64,000 nt of DNA, taken from Oceanicoccus sagamiensis (GTDB lineage Bacteria; Pseudomonadota; Gammaproteobacteria; Pseudomonadales; Dasaniaceae). Below the pieces are notes generated by a model. It worked only from the letters and a program-made list of their open reading frames with translations, did not search any database and was not told where the DNA came from. Position numbers and translations under genes: made by a program. The stretch is from assembly GCF_002117105.1 (NCBI RefSeq), contig NZ_CP019343.1, positions 1,922,001 to 1,986,000 of the forward strand. Direction: 5' to 3'. Of this stretch, positions 25,701 through 34,190 are shown in pieces (positions within the stretch are counted from its first letter, which is position 1; each line of letters starts with the position of its first letter).

Positions 25701-28700
25701 ATGACCTTTAAGAAAACGCTATTAGCCTCTTCGATTATTGCGGCTCAGGCGTCGATAGTACCTGTAGCAATAGCACAGACAACCATTACCAACACAGTGA
25801 CAGCCGAGCAGTCATCGCAACCCGGTGGATTAACCATCGGCAATACCGGTGTTATCGATATTTTCAGTGTTAGTGGCTTTGATGTGGGGGTGCGAGTAAC
25901 AACCCCCACGGGTGATATCACCAACAACAATATTATCGAAATCGTTCAAGATGTCCCTAACTCGACCTCTGGCGGTGATGGTATTTACCTTGAGGGCGTT
26001 AACTATACCGGCACCATTACCAACAACGGCAGTATCGACAGCGATATATCCGGTATTGCGCTGGATAATCAGGCGGTGATGACCGGCAATATTATTAATA
26101 CCGCAACGGGTATTATCACCGGCGATAAAGCGGGTTTAGGTGCGGCAGCTATTCGTATAGAGCAGCGCGTCGACCCTACTTGCGATATGAGTTGCGGTTC
26201 AGAATTGACCGGGGGACTGCCCAACCAGCCCGTGCTTAACGGCTCTATTACCAACTCTGGTGTTATTCAGGCCAATACCGGCAATGCGATCGATATCGTG
26301 GTGGGCCAGGTGACCGGCGGTATTAGCAACAGTGGCGCCAGCGGCTTGATTACATCTACCAGCGGCGTGGGTATCAATATCGAAAGTGGCCAGCTTTCCG
26401 GCGGTATTAATAATGCCCCTGCCAGTGTTATCCGGGGTAGCTCCGGTATTGTGGTGTCGGTTAACAATACTTACTTTCACCCCTCAACACTCGATGGCGG
26501 CATTAACAATGCCGGCACCATAGAGGGCACGCTAAATGCTGCCATTGCTATTATTAATGGCGGCGTACTTAATGGCGGCATTAGCAACAATGCCGGCGGC
26601 AATATTGAGGGTGGTCCGGTAGGTATTCTGGCCGATAATGCGCAGCTTAATGGTGGTATCAGCAATGCCGCCGGTGGGCTTATTCGCGGTGATATCGACG
26701 GTATTTATATGACCTTCTCTAATCTCACCGGTGGAATTGATAATAGCGGTGATATTGACGGCGATAATGGCATTGGTGTGCTATTGGAAGACGGTGTAAC
26801 CCTAACAGGTGGAATCACCAATAACTTAGGCGGCACTATCGCAGGCCTTGCCGGTGTCCAGTTAGTGGATACCACTGTCGATAGCATTAGCAACGCAGGC
26901 AGTATAGTTGCATCCGGTGTTCCCAGTACCACAGAGAGCTCCTCTACCGGCCTGAGCTTATTAAGTGGTTCAACCGTTACGGGATCTATTACCAATACTG
27001 GCAGTATCAGTAGCAGTATTGGTACTGCGGTATTGCTCGCCGATAGTACCGTTAATGGCGCTATTAATAATGCTGCCGGAGGCTCAATCGCGGGTGTTGA
27101 AGGGGGCATGACGGTTTTCCAGAGCACGGTGACTGGCGGTATTAGCAACTCTGGTACGATCAGCTCTCCTGGCCCTGAAACCGGTGAGTTTGTTGGTTAT
27201 GGTCTCGATGTCCAGCTTTCAAGCGTGGGCGCCATTACCAATACCGCTACGGGCACCATTACCGGCGGTTTTATTTTGGATGAAAGTGCCATGACCGGCA
27301 GCTTTACCAATGCCGGTACTTTACAAGGTGCGATGGCAGGCGGGGATGGCTATGTTTTACGCGGTGCTAACTCGACCCAGGGCGAGTTAATTAACTCCGG
27401 GACTATCACTGGTGATGGTGGTATCTCGGTCGAGGATGGCGCGGTATTTACATCAGCCATCACCAATAGCGGCACGATTAGTGGCAGCGATGCGGCCATT
27501 GCACTGGATAACGGCTCGGGGATTACCACCCTTAACAATACCGCCAGCGGTATCATTCAGGGCGGCAGCTTTGGTGCCATCATAGTTTTAGATACGCTCA
27601 GTAGCATCACCACCATCAACAATGACGGTACCATCAATGGGCAAACCAATTTTGGTGCCGGCGGTGGCAGCTTTAACAATACCGGCACGGCTGGCGATTT
27701 GCTGGGAGTGGGCGCGGTGGTTAATAGCGGCACTTTAGGCAATGTCCAGTTTGCGCCGGGCGGCGGCTCCTTTGTCAGCACCGCAGGCACGGTGGGTAAT
27801 GTCACCGATGTTATCGGTGCCGTCAGCAATGCCGGTACCGTTGGCAATGTGGCTTTTGGTGCCGCAGGCGGGACCTTTACCAACACTGGCAGCGCTGGGG
27901 ATATTATTGATGCCGATGCGGTGATCAACACCGGCGCGATGCTGGGTGATGTCAACCTTGTTACCACGGGTGGGAGTTTTTCCAATGGCTCCGGCAGTGT
28001 GGGCAATGTGGTGAATGTAAACGGTGATGTCAGTAATGGCGGTGGCCTGGCCAGCCTGACCTATATGATGGGTGGCAGCGGCACAGTGACTAATACCGGC
28101 ACCATTACGGGTAATCTATCGGGTACTACCGCAGTGATTAATAGCGGTAATTTGGGGGATGTATTTATGGCCCCCGCCGGGGGTAGCTTTACTAATAATG
28201 CTGGTACCGTCGGCAATGTTAGCAACGTTATCGGTGCTGCCAGTAATGCCGGTACCGTAGGCAATGTAGATTTTGGCATGGCCGGCGGCAGCTTTACCAA
28301 TACCGGCAGCGCTGGCGATATTATCAATGCCAATGCGGTGACCAACACCGGAGCAACGCTGGGTGATGTGACTTTGGTTATGGCCGGTGGCAGTTTTTCC
28401 AATGGCCCCGGTACCGTAGGCAATGTCTCCAATGTGACGGGCGATGTTATCAATGACGGTGTGCTGGCCAGCTTGTCATATGTCGATGGCGGTGCAGCAG
28501 CTCTGGACAATAGCGGTACCATTGGCGGTGCTATTACAGGTAATACCGCTGTTATCAATAGCGGCACGCTGGGTGATGTGGTGCTGGCGATGGCGGGTGG
28601 TAGCTTTACCAATAATGCCGGCACGGTGGGCAATGTTAGCAATGTTGCAGGCGCTGCCAGCAATGCCGGTAGCGTCGGCAATGTCGGTTTTGGCGCGACA

Positions 28701-31094
28701 GGCGGCACGTTTACCAATACCGGCAGTGCTGGCGATATTATCAATGCCAATAGCGTTATCAATAACGGCGGGATGATGGGGGATGCGGTCTTGGCCACGG
28801 CCGGAGGCAGTTTTACCAATGCGGCCGGTACGGTGGGCAATGTTAGCAATGTCGCAGGGCCTGCCAACAACGCGGGTACTGTCGGCAATGTCAGCTTTAG
28901 CAGTGCTGGAGGAAGCTTTAATAACGGCGGTATTGCCGGAGATATTAGCGGTGCCAATGGTGTTATCAATACCGGTGCCAGTCTGGGTAATGTCACGCTG
29001 GTAGCCACCGGAGGTAATTTCTCCAATGGCACCGGTAGCGTTGGCAATGTCTCGAATGTAACGGGCAATGTAAACAACGACGGTACCCTGAGCAGCTTGT
29101 CCTATATTGCAGCGGGCGGCGCATTAACCAACGCTGGTACTATCACCGGTGCGGTGACGGGCAGCACTGCAGTGACTAACAGTGGCAGCCTGGGTGATGT
29201 CACACTGGCTGCGGCCGGTGGCAGTTTTAGTAATCTGGGTGGTACAGCAGGCAATATCAGCAATGTGAGTGGCAACGCTATTAATGGCGGCAATGGTGTT
29301 ATCGGCAACCTGAGTTTTGTGGGCGGCGGTGGCAGCTTTGATAACACTGGTACGGCGGGCAATATCAGCAATGCGACGTCTGTGTTTAACTTTGGCGGTA
29401 GTATCGGTGATATTGCATTAAACAATGGTAGTTATGTGGCCTTGCGAGGTAATTCAGGGGCAGTGACCGGCGCCTCCTTGATTCGGGTGGGTATTGACCC
29501 ACAAACACCCGGCGCCTCTATTAGCACCATCAATGGTGACCTGACCTTTAATGGCTCGCTGGTGGTTGAAGCCAACGGTACTGAAACTGGCGTGGCTCAG
29601 TTTTCACAACTGGCAGTCACCGGTGATGCCGATGTCAGAGGGGCCGGTGTTTATATCGCCATCCAATCAGGTTTTGATTTATTCAGTGATGGTTATGCGT
29701 TAAATGTTTTAACCGCCGGTGGTACCCTGCTTAGTGATGTGGACACAGCCACGGGCTGTGATACCTCGGAAGCGGCGGCGGACCCTGATTGTCTGGATGA
29801 TGCAATTGGCGGTATCGACGTGACCGATAATTCCTCGGCCATCGAGTTTGAAGTTATTCAGCGGGGCCAGATCCTGACCGCCTCGATTGGCGAAATTAAT
29901 TTTGCTCCGGCGTTACCGCCTGCTATTGAGCGTACCAAAGGTGGCCAAAATGTTGATCGGGTTGCTGACTCGCTCAATACCATTGCCTTAAAGGGTGACC
30001 CCGCGTTGCAGGGTAGCCGCTTATCCGGTGTGGCCACACAATTGGCGCTATTACCCCGGGAGACAACAGAAGATGAAATTGCCTATGCCGAAGCCCTGCG
30101 CTCCCTTAACCCGGATACGGTTGAAGGCGGCTCATTGGGTGCTATGCAAGCTGATGCGGTGGCAGCCAGTACGGTCGATAACCGGATGACATCGCTGCGT
30201 GGCTACTACGGCTTTAGCGGTGCTGTTGCCGGTGATCCTTTAGGGGTTAACGGGTTCTGGCTACAAGCTTATGACAATGAAACCGACCAAAGTGTGCGCG
30301 ATGCGGTCGATGGTTTTGATGCCAGTACTTTCGGTTTTGCGCTGGGCTTTGATGCTCCCCTGAGTGATCGTATTGATGCCGGTATGGCCTTAAGTTATGC
30401 CGATACCGATGTCGATATGAAGCTGGAAGATCGCAATAGTATGAGTATTGATAGCTATCGCTTTACCACTTATGGCAGCTATAACGGCGACAAATACTAT
30501 TTTGATGGCCAGTTTGCTTATGCCCAGAATGATTACGAGTCTGTGCGGGTGGTTGATGAGTCATTAACCCCGGGTGAAACGGTGATTGCCAAAGGTCAGC
30601 ATGATGGTGACCAATACAACTTTAGAATCCGTGGCGGTCTGCCACTGGCTTTTGAGAGCGGCTGGTTTGTGACCCCTAAAGCAGAGATGAATTACACCTA
30701 TCTGCGTGAAGATAGCTATAGCGAGACCGGGGCCGGCAATGTTGGCCTGGATATTTCAACGGAAGATGTTGAAGTATTGGTGTTAGGCGTAGGCTTTAAG
30801 GCAGCCTACCCGTATACCACCGCCAACGAAGTCACCTGGATACCTGAAATCAGTATTGATTACATGTATGACACCGTCGGTGATGAAGTGGAAGTGGATT
30901 CAAACTTTGTCGGTGTGACCGGGGCTGCGTTTATCACCAATGGTGCCAATGTAGAGAAAGAGTCCTGGAAATTTGGCCTGAAGCTGAGAACCTTCAGTCA
31001 GGGCAACTTCAGTTTTGCCGTAGGTTATGACTATGTGGATAAAACGGACTATGAAAGCGAGTCCATTTCGGGCACTCTAAGGTACGATTTCTAA
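25701..31094 (+). CDS. giant autotransporter adhesin-like protein 2
   Basis: About 1797 residues, a paralogue of the preceding gene. Signal peptide MTFKKTLLASSIIAAQAS...AIAQ; passenger about 30-1300 with ITNSG-type units in the first half and a dense array of SNAGTVGNV, GGSFTNTGSAGDI and INSGTLGDV units in the second; barrel from about residue 1498 (LRGYYGFSGAVAGDPLG) to RYDF. The barrels of both proteins are nearly collinear (HGFWVQAYDNETDQS versus NGFWLQAYDNETDQS). The start at 25701 follows GGGGAA; the open frame upstream crosses the previous terminator. One CDMSCG-type Cys pair is present in the passenger. Ligand unknown. Confidence 0.9.
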   Translation: MTFKKTLLASSIIAAQASIVPVAIAQTTITNTVTAEQSSQPGGLTIGNTGVIDIFSVSGFDVGVRVTTPTGDITNNNIIEIVQDVPNSTSGGDGIYLEGVNYTGTITNNGSIDSDISGIALDNQAVMTGNIINTATGIITGDKAGLGAAAIRIEQRVDPTCDMSCGSELTGGLPNQPVLNGSITNSGVIQANTGNAIDIVVGQVTGGISNSGASGLITSTSGVGINIESGQLSGGINNAPASVIRGSSGIVVSVNNTYFHPSTLDGGINNAGTIEGTLNAAIAIINGGVLNGGISNNAGGNIEGGPVGILADNAQLNGGISNAAGGLIRGDIDGIYMTFSNLTGGIDNSGDIDGDNGIGVLLEDGVTLTGGITNNLGGTIAGLAGVQLVDTTVDSISNAGSIVASGVPSTTESSSTGLSLLSGSTVTGSITNTGSISSSIGTAVLLADSTVNGAINNAAGGSIAGVEGGMTVFQSTVTGGISNSGTISSPGPETGEFVGYGLDVQLSSVGAITNTATGTITGGFILDESAMTGSFTNAGTLQGAMAGGDGYVLRGANSTQGELINSGTITGDGGISVEDGAVFTSAITNSGTISGSDAAIALDNGSGITTLNNTASGIIQGGSFGAIIVLDTLSSITTINNDGTINGQTNFGAGGGSFNNTGTAGDLLGVGAVVNSGTLGNVQFAPGGGSFVSTAGTVGNVTDVIGAVSNAGTVGNVAFGAAGGTFTNTGSAGDIIDADAVINTGAMLGDVNLVTTGGSFSNGSGSVGNVVNVNGDVSNGGGLASLTYMMGGSGTVTNTGTITGNLSGTTAVINSGNLGDVFMAPAGGSFTNNAGTVGNVSNVIGAASNAGTVGNVDFGMAGGSFTNTGSAGDIINANAVTNTGATLGDVTLVMAGGSFSNGPGTVGNVSNVTGDVINDGVLASLSYVDGGAAALDNSGTIGGAITGNTAVINSGTLGDVVLAMAGGSFTNNAGTVGNVSNVAGAASNAGSVGNVGFGATGGTFTNTGSAGDIINANSVINNGGMMGDAVLATAGGSFTNAAGTVGNVSNVAGPANNAGTVGNVSFSSAGGSFNNGGIAGDISGANGVINTGASLGNVTLVATGGNFSNGTGSVGNVSNVTGNVNNDGTLSSLSYIAAGGALTNAGTITGAVTGSTAVTNSGSLGDVTLAAAGGSFSNLGGTAGNISNVSGNAINGGNGVIGNLSFVGGGGSFDNTGTAGNISNATSVFNFGGSIGDIALNNGSYVALRGNSGAVTGASLIRVGIDPQTPGASISTINGDLTFNGSLVVEANGTETGVAQFSQLAVTGDADVRGAGVYIAIQSGFDLFSDGYALNVLTAGGTLLSDVDTATGCDTSEAAADPDCLDDAIGGIDVTDNSSAIEFEVIQRGQILTASIGEINFAPALPPAIERTKGGQNVDRVADSLNTIALKGDPALQGSRLSGVATQLALLPRETTEDEIAYAEALRSLNPDTVEGGSLGAMQADAVAASTVDNRMTSLRGYYGFSGAVAGDPLGVNGFWLQAYDNETDQSVRDAVDGFDASTFGFALGFDAPLSDRIDAGMALSYADTDVDMKLEDRNSMSIDSYRFTTYGSYNGDKYYFDGQFAYAQNDYESVRVVDESLTPGETVIAKGQHDGDQYNFRIRGGLPLAFESGWFVTPKAEMNYTYLREDSYSETGAGNVGLDISTEDVEVLVLGVGFKAAYPYTTANEVTWIPEISIDYMYDTVGDEVEVDSNFVGVTGAAFITNGANVEKESWKFGLKLRTFSQGNFSFAVGYDYVDKTDYESESISGTLRYDF
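27921..28754 (+). repeat. tandem 417-base (139-residue) superrepeats in autotransporter 2
   Basis: Equivalent points (codons for V-I/T-N-T/N-G before LGDV or MGD) occur at 27921, 28338 and 28755, exactly 417 bases apart each time. A half-length step (207 bases, 69 residues) leads to the next at 28962. Each unit holds four shorter rungs of about 33-36 residues (GGSFSN..VGNV, LASLSY, GGSFTNNAGTVGNV, GGSFTNTGSAGDI). This indicates growth of the passenger by in-frame duplication. Confidence 0.8.
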
Positions 31095-31116
31095 CAGTTT
31101 CCCGATAGCGAGTAGC

Positions 31117-31156
31117 CAAAAACGGTTAATCCCTTGGGATTGGCCGTTTTTTTTGG
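31117..31156 (+). terminator. rho-independent terminator after autotransporter 2
   Basis: AAAACGGTTAATCCC and GGGATTGGCCGTTTT pair (with two G-T wobbles) around a TTG loop, followed by a run of eight T. It lies about 22 bases after the stop codon. Confidence 0.85.
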
Positions 31157-31300
31157 CATCCATAAGCCGGGATGGTAGATTCTATTCAATGCAGGTGTGT
31201 ATTATTCAAACGGCAAACTATAATAAATATCAATAGCTTAAGCAGATTTATTACCAAGTAGACATATAAAACGATAACTAACACGATATAAAGAGTGACC

Positions 31301-32167
31301 ATGCTTTCTTATGCCGCAAAAACGGATATAGGCAATCAACGCAGTAATAATGAAGATTGTTTTCTAGCCAGCCCTGAGCTGTGCCTTTGGGTAATGGCCG
31401 ATGGGGTGGGTGGACAAGATGCCGGTGAAATCGCCAGCCGAATTGTCTGTAACGTCATCAAGTCTGAAATTGAAGCCGAACACGGCTTGGATGATGCCAT
31501 CAATATGGCTCACCAGGCGGTTAAAGCCTCCCCTGCAGAAGGTGTGGGGCGCCCGGGTATGGCTTCTACCGTTGTTGCACTATTGGTGCACGGCTCAGAC
31601 TATCAAGTGTCATGGGTCGGCGATAGCCGCGCCTACCTCTGGAGTAATAACGAATTAGCCCAGCTTAGCCATGACCAGTCTTTAGTCCAGCGCCTGATCG
31701 ACGAAGAGGTGATTACTGAAGAAGAAGCACAAAACCACCCTCGACGTAATCTGGTGATCCAGGCTCTGGGGCAACAAAATCTGGACGCGGTGGAAGTAGA
31801 GACTGCCAGAGGAAAATTTAAAGAAGGCGACCTGATTATTCTCTGCTCGGATGGTTTAACGGACTATGTGACCGACGCAGAAATTCAACAGTATATAGAA
31901 ACCTGCAGCGATGAGACGGCATTGGTTGATCAGCTCATTGACGCCGCCTTGGCGACCGAGGGGAAAGATAATATCACCGTTCTGGCGGTGAATATGAAAA
32001 CCAAACATATCCGGGAAACTCAGCAAATGCAGGCGGTGTCTGTTGATGACCCAAAAGCCGAAGCCGAGACAGTCGAAGCTTCATCTAACCATATTGCCCT
32101 GTGGCTGGCATCACTGGCGGTTATCGGTGCGGCGGCCTGGTGGTTTATTGGCGGTGGTTTGGGTTAG
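31301..32167 (+). CDS. PP2C-family Ser/Thr protein phosphatase, membrane-anchored
   Basis: A 288-residue PPM/PP2C phosphatase (Stp/PppA type). All metal-site motifs are present: RSNNEDCF (Asp near the N-terminus), MADGVGGQDAGEIAS, SWVGDSRAYLW, LCSDGLTDYV and KDNITVLAVN. Unlike most soluble Stp proteins it ends in a hydrophobic helix (IALWLASLAVIGAAAWWFI), so it is probably tail-anchored with the enzyme in the cytosol. ATG 31301 follows AAGAG; an in-frame GTG lies two codons upstream. It starts a run with the FHA protein (9 bases later) and the kinase, and is the likely antagonist of that kinase. Confidence 0.9.
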   Translation: MLSYAAKTDIGNQRSNNEDCFLASPELCLWVMADGVGGQDAGEIASRIVCNVIKSEIEAEHGLDDAINMAHQAVKASPAEGVGRPGMASTVVALLVHGSDYQVSWVGDSRAYLWSNNELAQLSHDQSLVQRLIDEEVITEEEAQNHPRRNLVIQALGQQNLDAVEVETARGKFKEGDLIILCSDGLTDYVTDAEIQQYIETCSDETALVDQLIDAALATEGKDNITVLAVNMKTKHIRETQQMQAVSVDDPKAEAETVEASSNHIALWLASLAVIGAAAWWFIGGGLG

Positions 32168-32176
32168 AGGCTAAGC

Positions 32177-34060
32177 ATGGAAAACGCAACAGTAATCAGG
32201 TCCGTCACCACCTCTTTTGCCATAAAAGGGATGGCTGGTGACCATAAAGGGAAAGTCTACCCGGTAAAAGCCGATCTAAAAATCGGTCGTGAGCAGGATA
32301 ACGATCTGATTATCAACGAGGGCTTTGTCTCTCGTCATCACGCTACCTTGAAATTTATTTCAGGTGTTTTAACCATCAGTGATAACAATTCTTCTAATGG
32401 TACCTTTGTTAATCAAAACCAGGTAGAAACATCGCTGCTAGCAGAAGGCGATGTGATTAAATTTGATATCGTTGAATTTAAAGTGATTACCTTGAATGAG
32501 GCCGCGGATGATGAAAAAACCGTGCTGGCTGCTCCTGAGCCCATAAGTGAAGCCGATCGGGAGAAACATCAGCGTAAGGAAAAGGAATTAGCTGAAAAAT
32601 TAAGGCTGGAAGAAGAGCGCCTGGCCGATCTAAAAGCCGAGCAGGAACGCATGGCTCAGGAAAAAGCTGAGCAGGAACAGCAGGAACAGAAACGGTTGGC
32701 CCAGCAAAGAGCCGAACTGGAGCAACTTATCCAGCAAAAGGCCGAGCAAGAAAAGCTTGAGCAGGAACGCCTGGCCCAGGAACAAGCTGAGCAAGAGCGG
32801 CTGGCTCAGGAACAAGCCGAGCAGGAAAAACAGGAACAAGAGCGGCTGGCTCGAGAAAAAGCCGAGCAGGAGCGTTTAGCTCAGGAACAAGCCGAGCAGG
32901 AAAGACAGGAGCAAGAGCGCCTGGCGCAGGAACAGGCTGAGCGGGAACAGGCTGAGTTAGAGCAGTTAATACAGCAAAAGGCCGAAGAAGAGCGCCTGGC
33001 GAAAGAGAAAGAGCAGCAGGAAGAGCAAGAGCGTCTCGCGAAAGAAAAAGAACAGCAGGAAGAGCAGGAGCGTCTTGCGAAAGAGAAAGAACAACAAGAA
33101 GAACAAGAGCGCCTCGCGAAAGAAAAAGAGCAGCAAGAAGAGCAAGAAGAGCAGGAACGCCTCGCGAAGGAGAAAGAGCAGCAGGAAGAGCAGGCTGCTG
33201 CTGAAAAAGCAGAACAGAAAACGATTATGGCCACCGCTGAAGAGGTACGTCAGGCTCAGCAAGAGCAAGAAGCGCAGTCTGCCGCTGAGAAAGCGGACCA
33301 GAAAACGATTATGGCCACCGCTGAAGAGGTACGTCAGGCCCAGCAAGAGCAAGAAGCGCAGTCCGCTGCTGAGAAAGCGGACCAGAAAACGATTATGGCC
33401 ACCGCTGAAGAAGTGCGTCAGGCCCAGCAGGAGCAAGAACAAGAACAGCAAGAATCACAGGGGCAGGACGAAAAAACCATTATAGCGCCCCCTGCGGCTC
33501 AACCTGAGGAGCGTATGTCTGGGGCTGCCGATGATAAAACCATTATTTCCTCGCCACAGATTAATCCGGATGATGGCGAAACCGTCGCCATTGGCCAGGA
33601 GGCGGTCGCGAAAATTAAACAGGCTGCTGCCCAGAATCCAACCGAGGTGGCTCTATTGGGTTTGACCCCGCCAGTGGCCGACCGGAAATTCAAGCTCAAT
33701 AAAGAGCTCTTGGTGGTCGGGAGATCGCCGTTTAATGACATTATTATTAAGTCTTCATCGGTGTCTTCCGAGCATGCCGAGCTGGAAAAAATGGATGGTA
33801 TATGGGTGGTCCGTGACCTCGAGTCTTCCAATGGCACCTATGTTAATGACCGTCTGATTGAAGAGTGTGAGCTTTACAGCGATGACAGCCTGATGTTTGG
33901 GGAAATTGAGTTTACCTTTGACCCCGATGGCCTGATGCCTCCACCGGAAGACCGAGTGATTGAATACCTAGACGTAGAAACAGCGTCTTCGACTAAACTG
34001 TGGATAGGCGTTGCTGTGGCTGTGGTCGCGGTGGCCGCCGCTGCGCTGGTATTACTTTAA
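32177..34060 (+). CDS. double-FHA-domain coiled-coil membrane protein
   Basis: A 627-residue protein with an FHA domain at each end. FHA1 (about 20-95): IGREQDNDLIINEGFVSRHHATL, then NSSNGTFVN. FHA2 (about 510-590): VGRSPFNDIIIKSSSVSSEHAEL, then SSNGTYVND. Both keep the pThr-binding Arg, Ser, His and Asn residues. Between them is a long Glu/Gln/Lys/Ala coiled coil (about 125-440). A single hydrophobic helix (LWIGVAVAVVAVAAAALVLL) at the very end anchors it, leaving all else cytosolic. K-T-I/V motifs recur outside the FHA folds: EKTVLAAP, three QKTIMATAEE, EKTIIAPP and DKTIISSP. Start at ATG 32177 behind GAGG. Likely scaffold of the adjacent kinase/phosphatase. Confidence 0.9.
   Translation: MENATVIRSVTTSFAIKGMAGDHKGKVYPVKADLKIGREQDNDLIINEGFVSRHHATLKFISGVLTISDNNSSNGTFVNQNQVETSLLAEGDVIKFDIVEFKVITLNEAADDEKTVLAAPEPISEADREKHQRKEKELAEKLRLEEERLADLKAEQERMAQEKAEQEQQEQKRLAQQRAELEQLIQQKAEQEKLEQERLAQEQAEQERLAQEQAEQEKQEQERLAREKAEQERLAQEQAEQERQEQERLAQEQAEREQAELEQLIQQKAEEERLAKEKEQQEEQERLAKEKEQQEEQERLAKEKEQQEEQERLAKEKEQQEEQEEQERLAKEKEQQEEQAAAEKAEQKTIMATAEEVRQAQQEQEAQSAAEKADQKTIMATAEEVRQAQQEQEAQSAAEKADQKTIMATAEEVRQAQQEQEQEQQESQGQDEKTIIAPPAAQPEERMSGAADDKTIISSPQINPDDGETVAIGQEAVAKIKQAAAQNPTEVALLGLTPPVADRKFKLNKELLVVGRSPFNDIIIKSSSVSSEHAELEKMDGIWVVRDLESSNGTYVNDRLIEECELYSDDSLMFGEIEFTFDPDGLMPPPEDRVIEYLDVETASSTKLWIGVAVAVVAVAAAALVLL
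32990..33200 (+). repeat. five 39-base repeats in the FHA-protein coiled coil
   Basis: The 13-residue unit ERLAKEKEQQEEQ occurs five times in succession, with a three-residue EEQ insertion before the last copy. Copies differ mostly at third codon positions (CGCCTGGCG, CGTCTCGCG, CGTCTTGCG), so they are not brand new. Copy number could vary between strains. Confidence 0.8.
33215..33466 (+). repeat. three 84-base repeats carrying the QKTIMATAEE motif
   Basis: The bases CAGAAAACGATTATGG recur at 33215, 33299 and 33383, exactly 84 bases (28 residues) apart. The first two units are nearly identical in DNA, and the third decays into a Gln/Glu tail. Each unit presents one K-T-I-M-A-T segment, so the repeat multiplies a candidate phosphothreonine site. 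Confidence 0.85.
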
Positions 34061-34190
34061 TGGCTGACATGGCTGGGTTTAGCAGCAGGTCATTGATTGT
34101 TATTTAGGCCCCCAAACTATAAACTTGCGGGTTTTATGCACATTAAACAACTGGGATTGAACCTTCCTGAATCAGGAAGATAGAAACTTT

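Noticed and set aside
28061-29077. 338-residue minus-strand open frame within the second autotransporter, and similar long antisense frames at 24111-24644 and 22647-23063
   Set aside because: They are mirror frames of Gly/Asn/Thr-rich repeat DNA, giving Pro/Leu/Val-rich low-complexity proteins with no domains. The sense frame is clearly coding.
27660-29450. Regular repeats considered as a CRISPR array
   Set aside because: The repeats lie in frame inside a long coding sequence, vary between copies and have no unique spacers of constant size.
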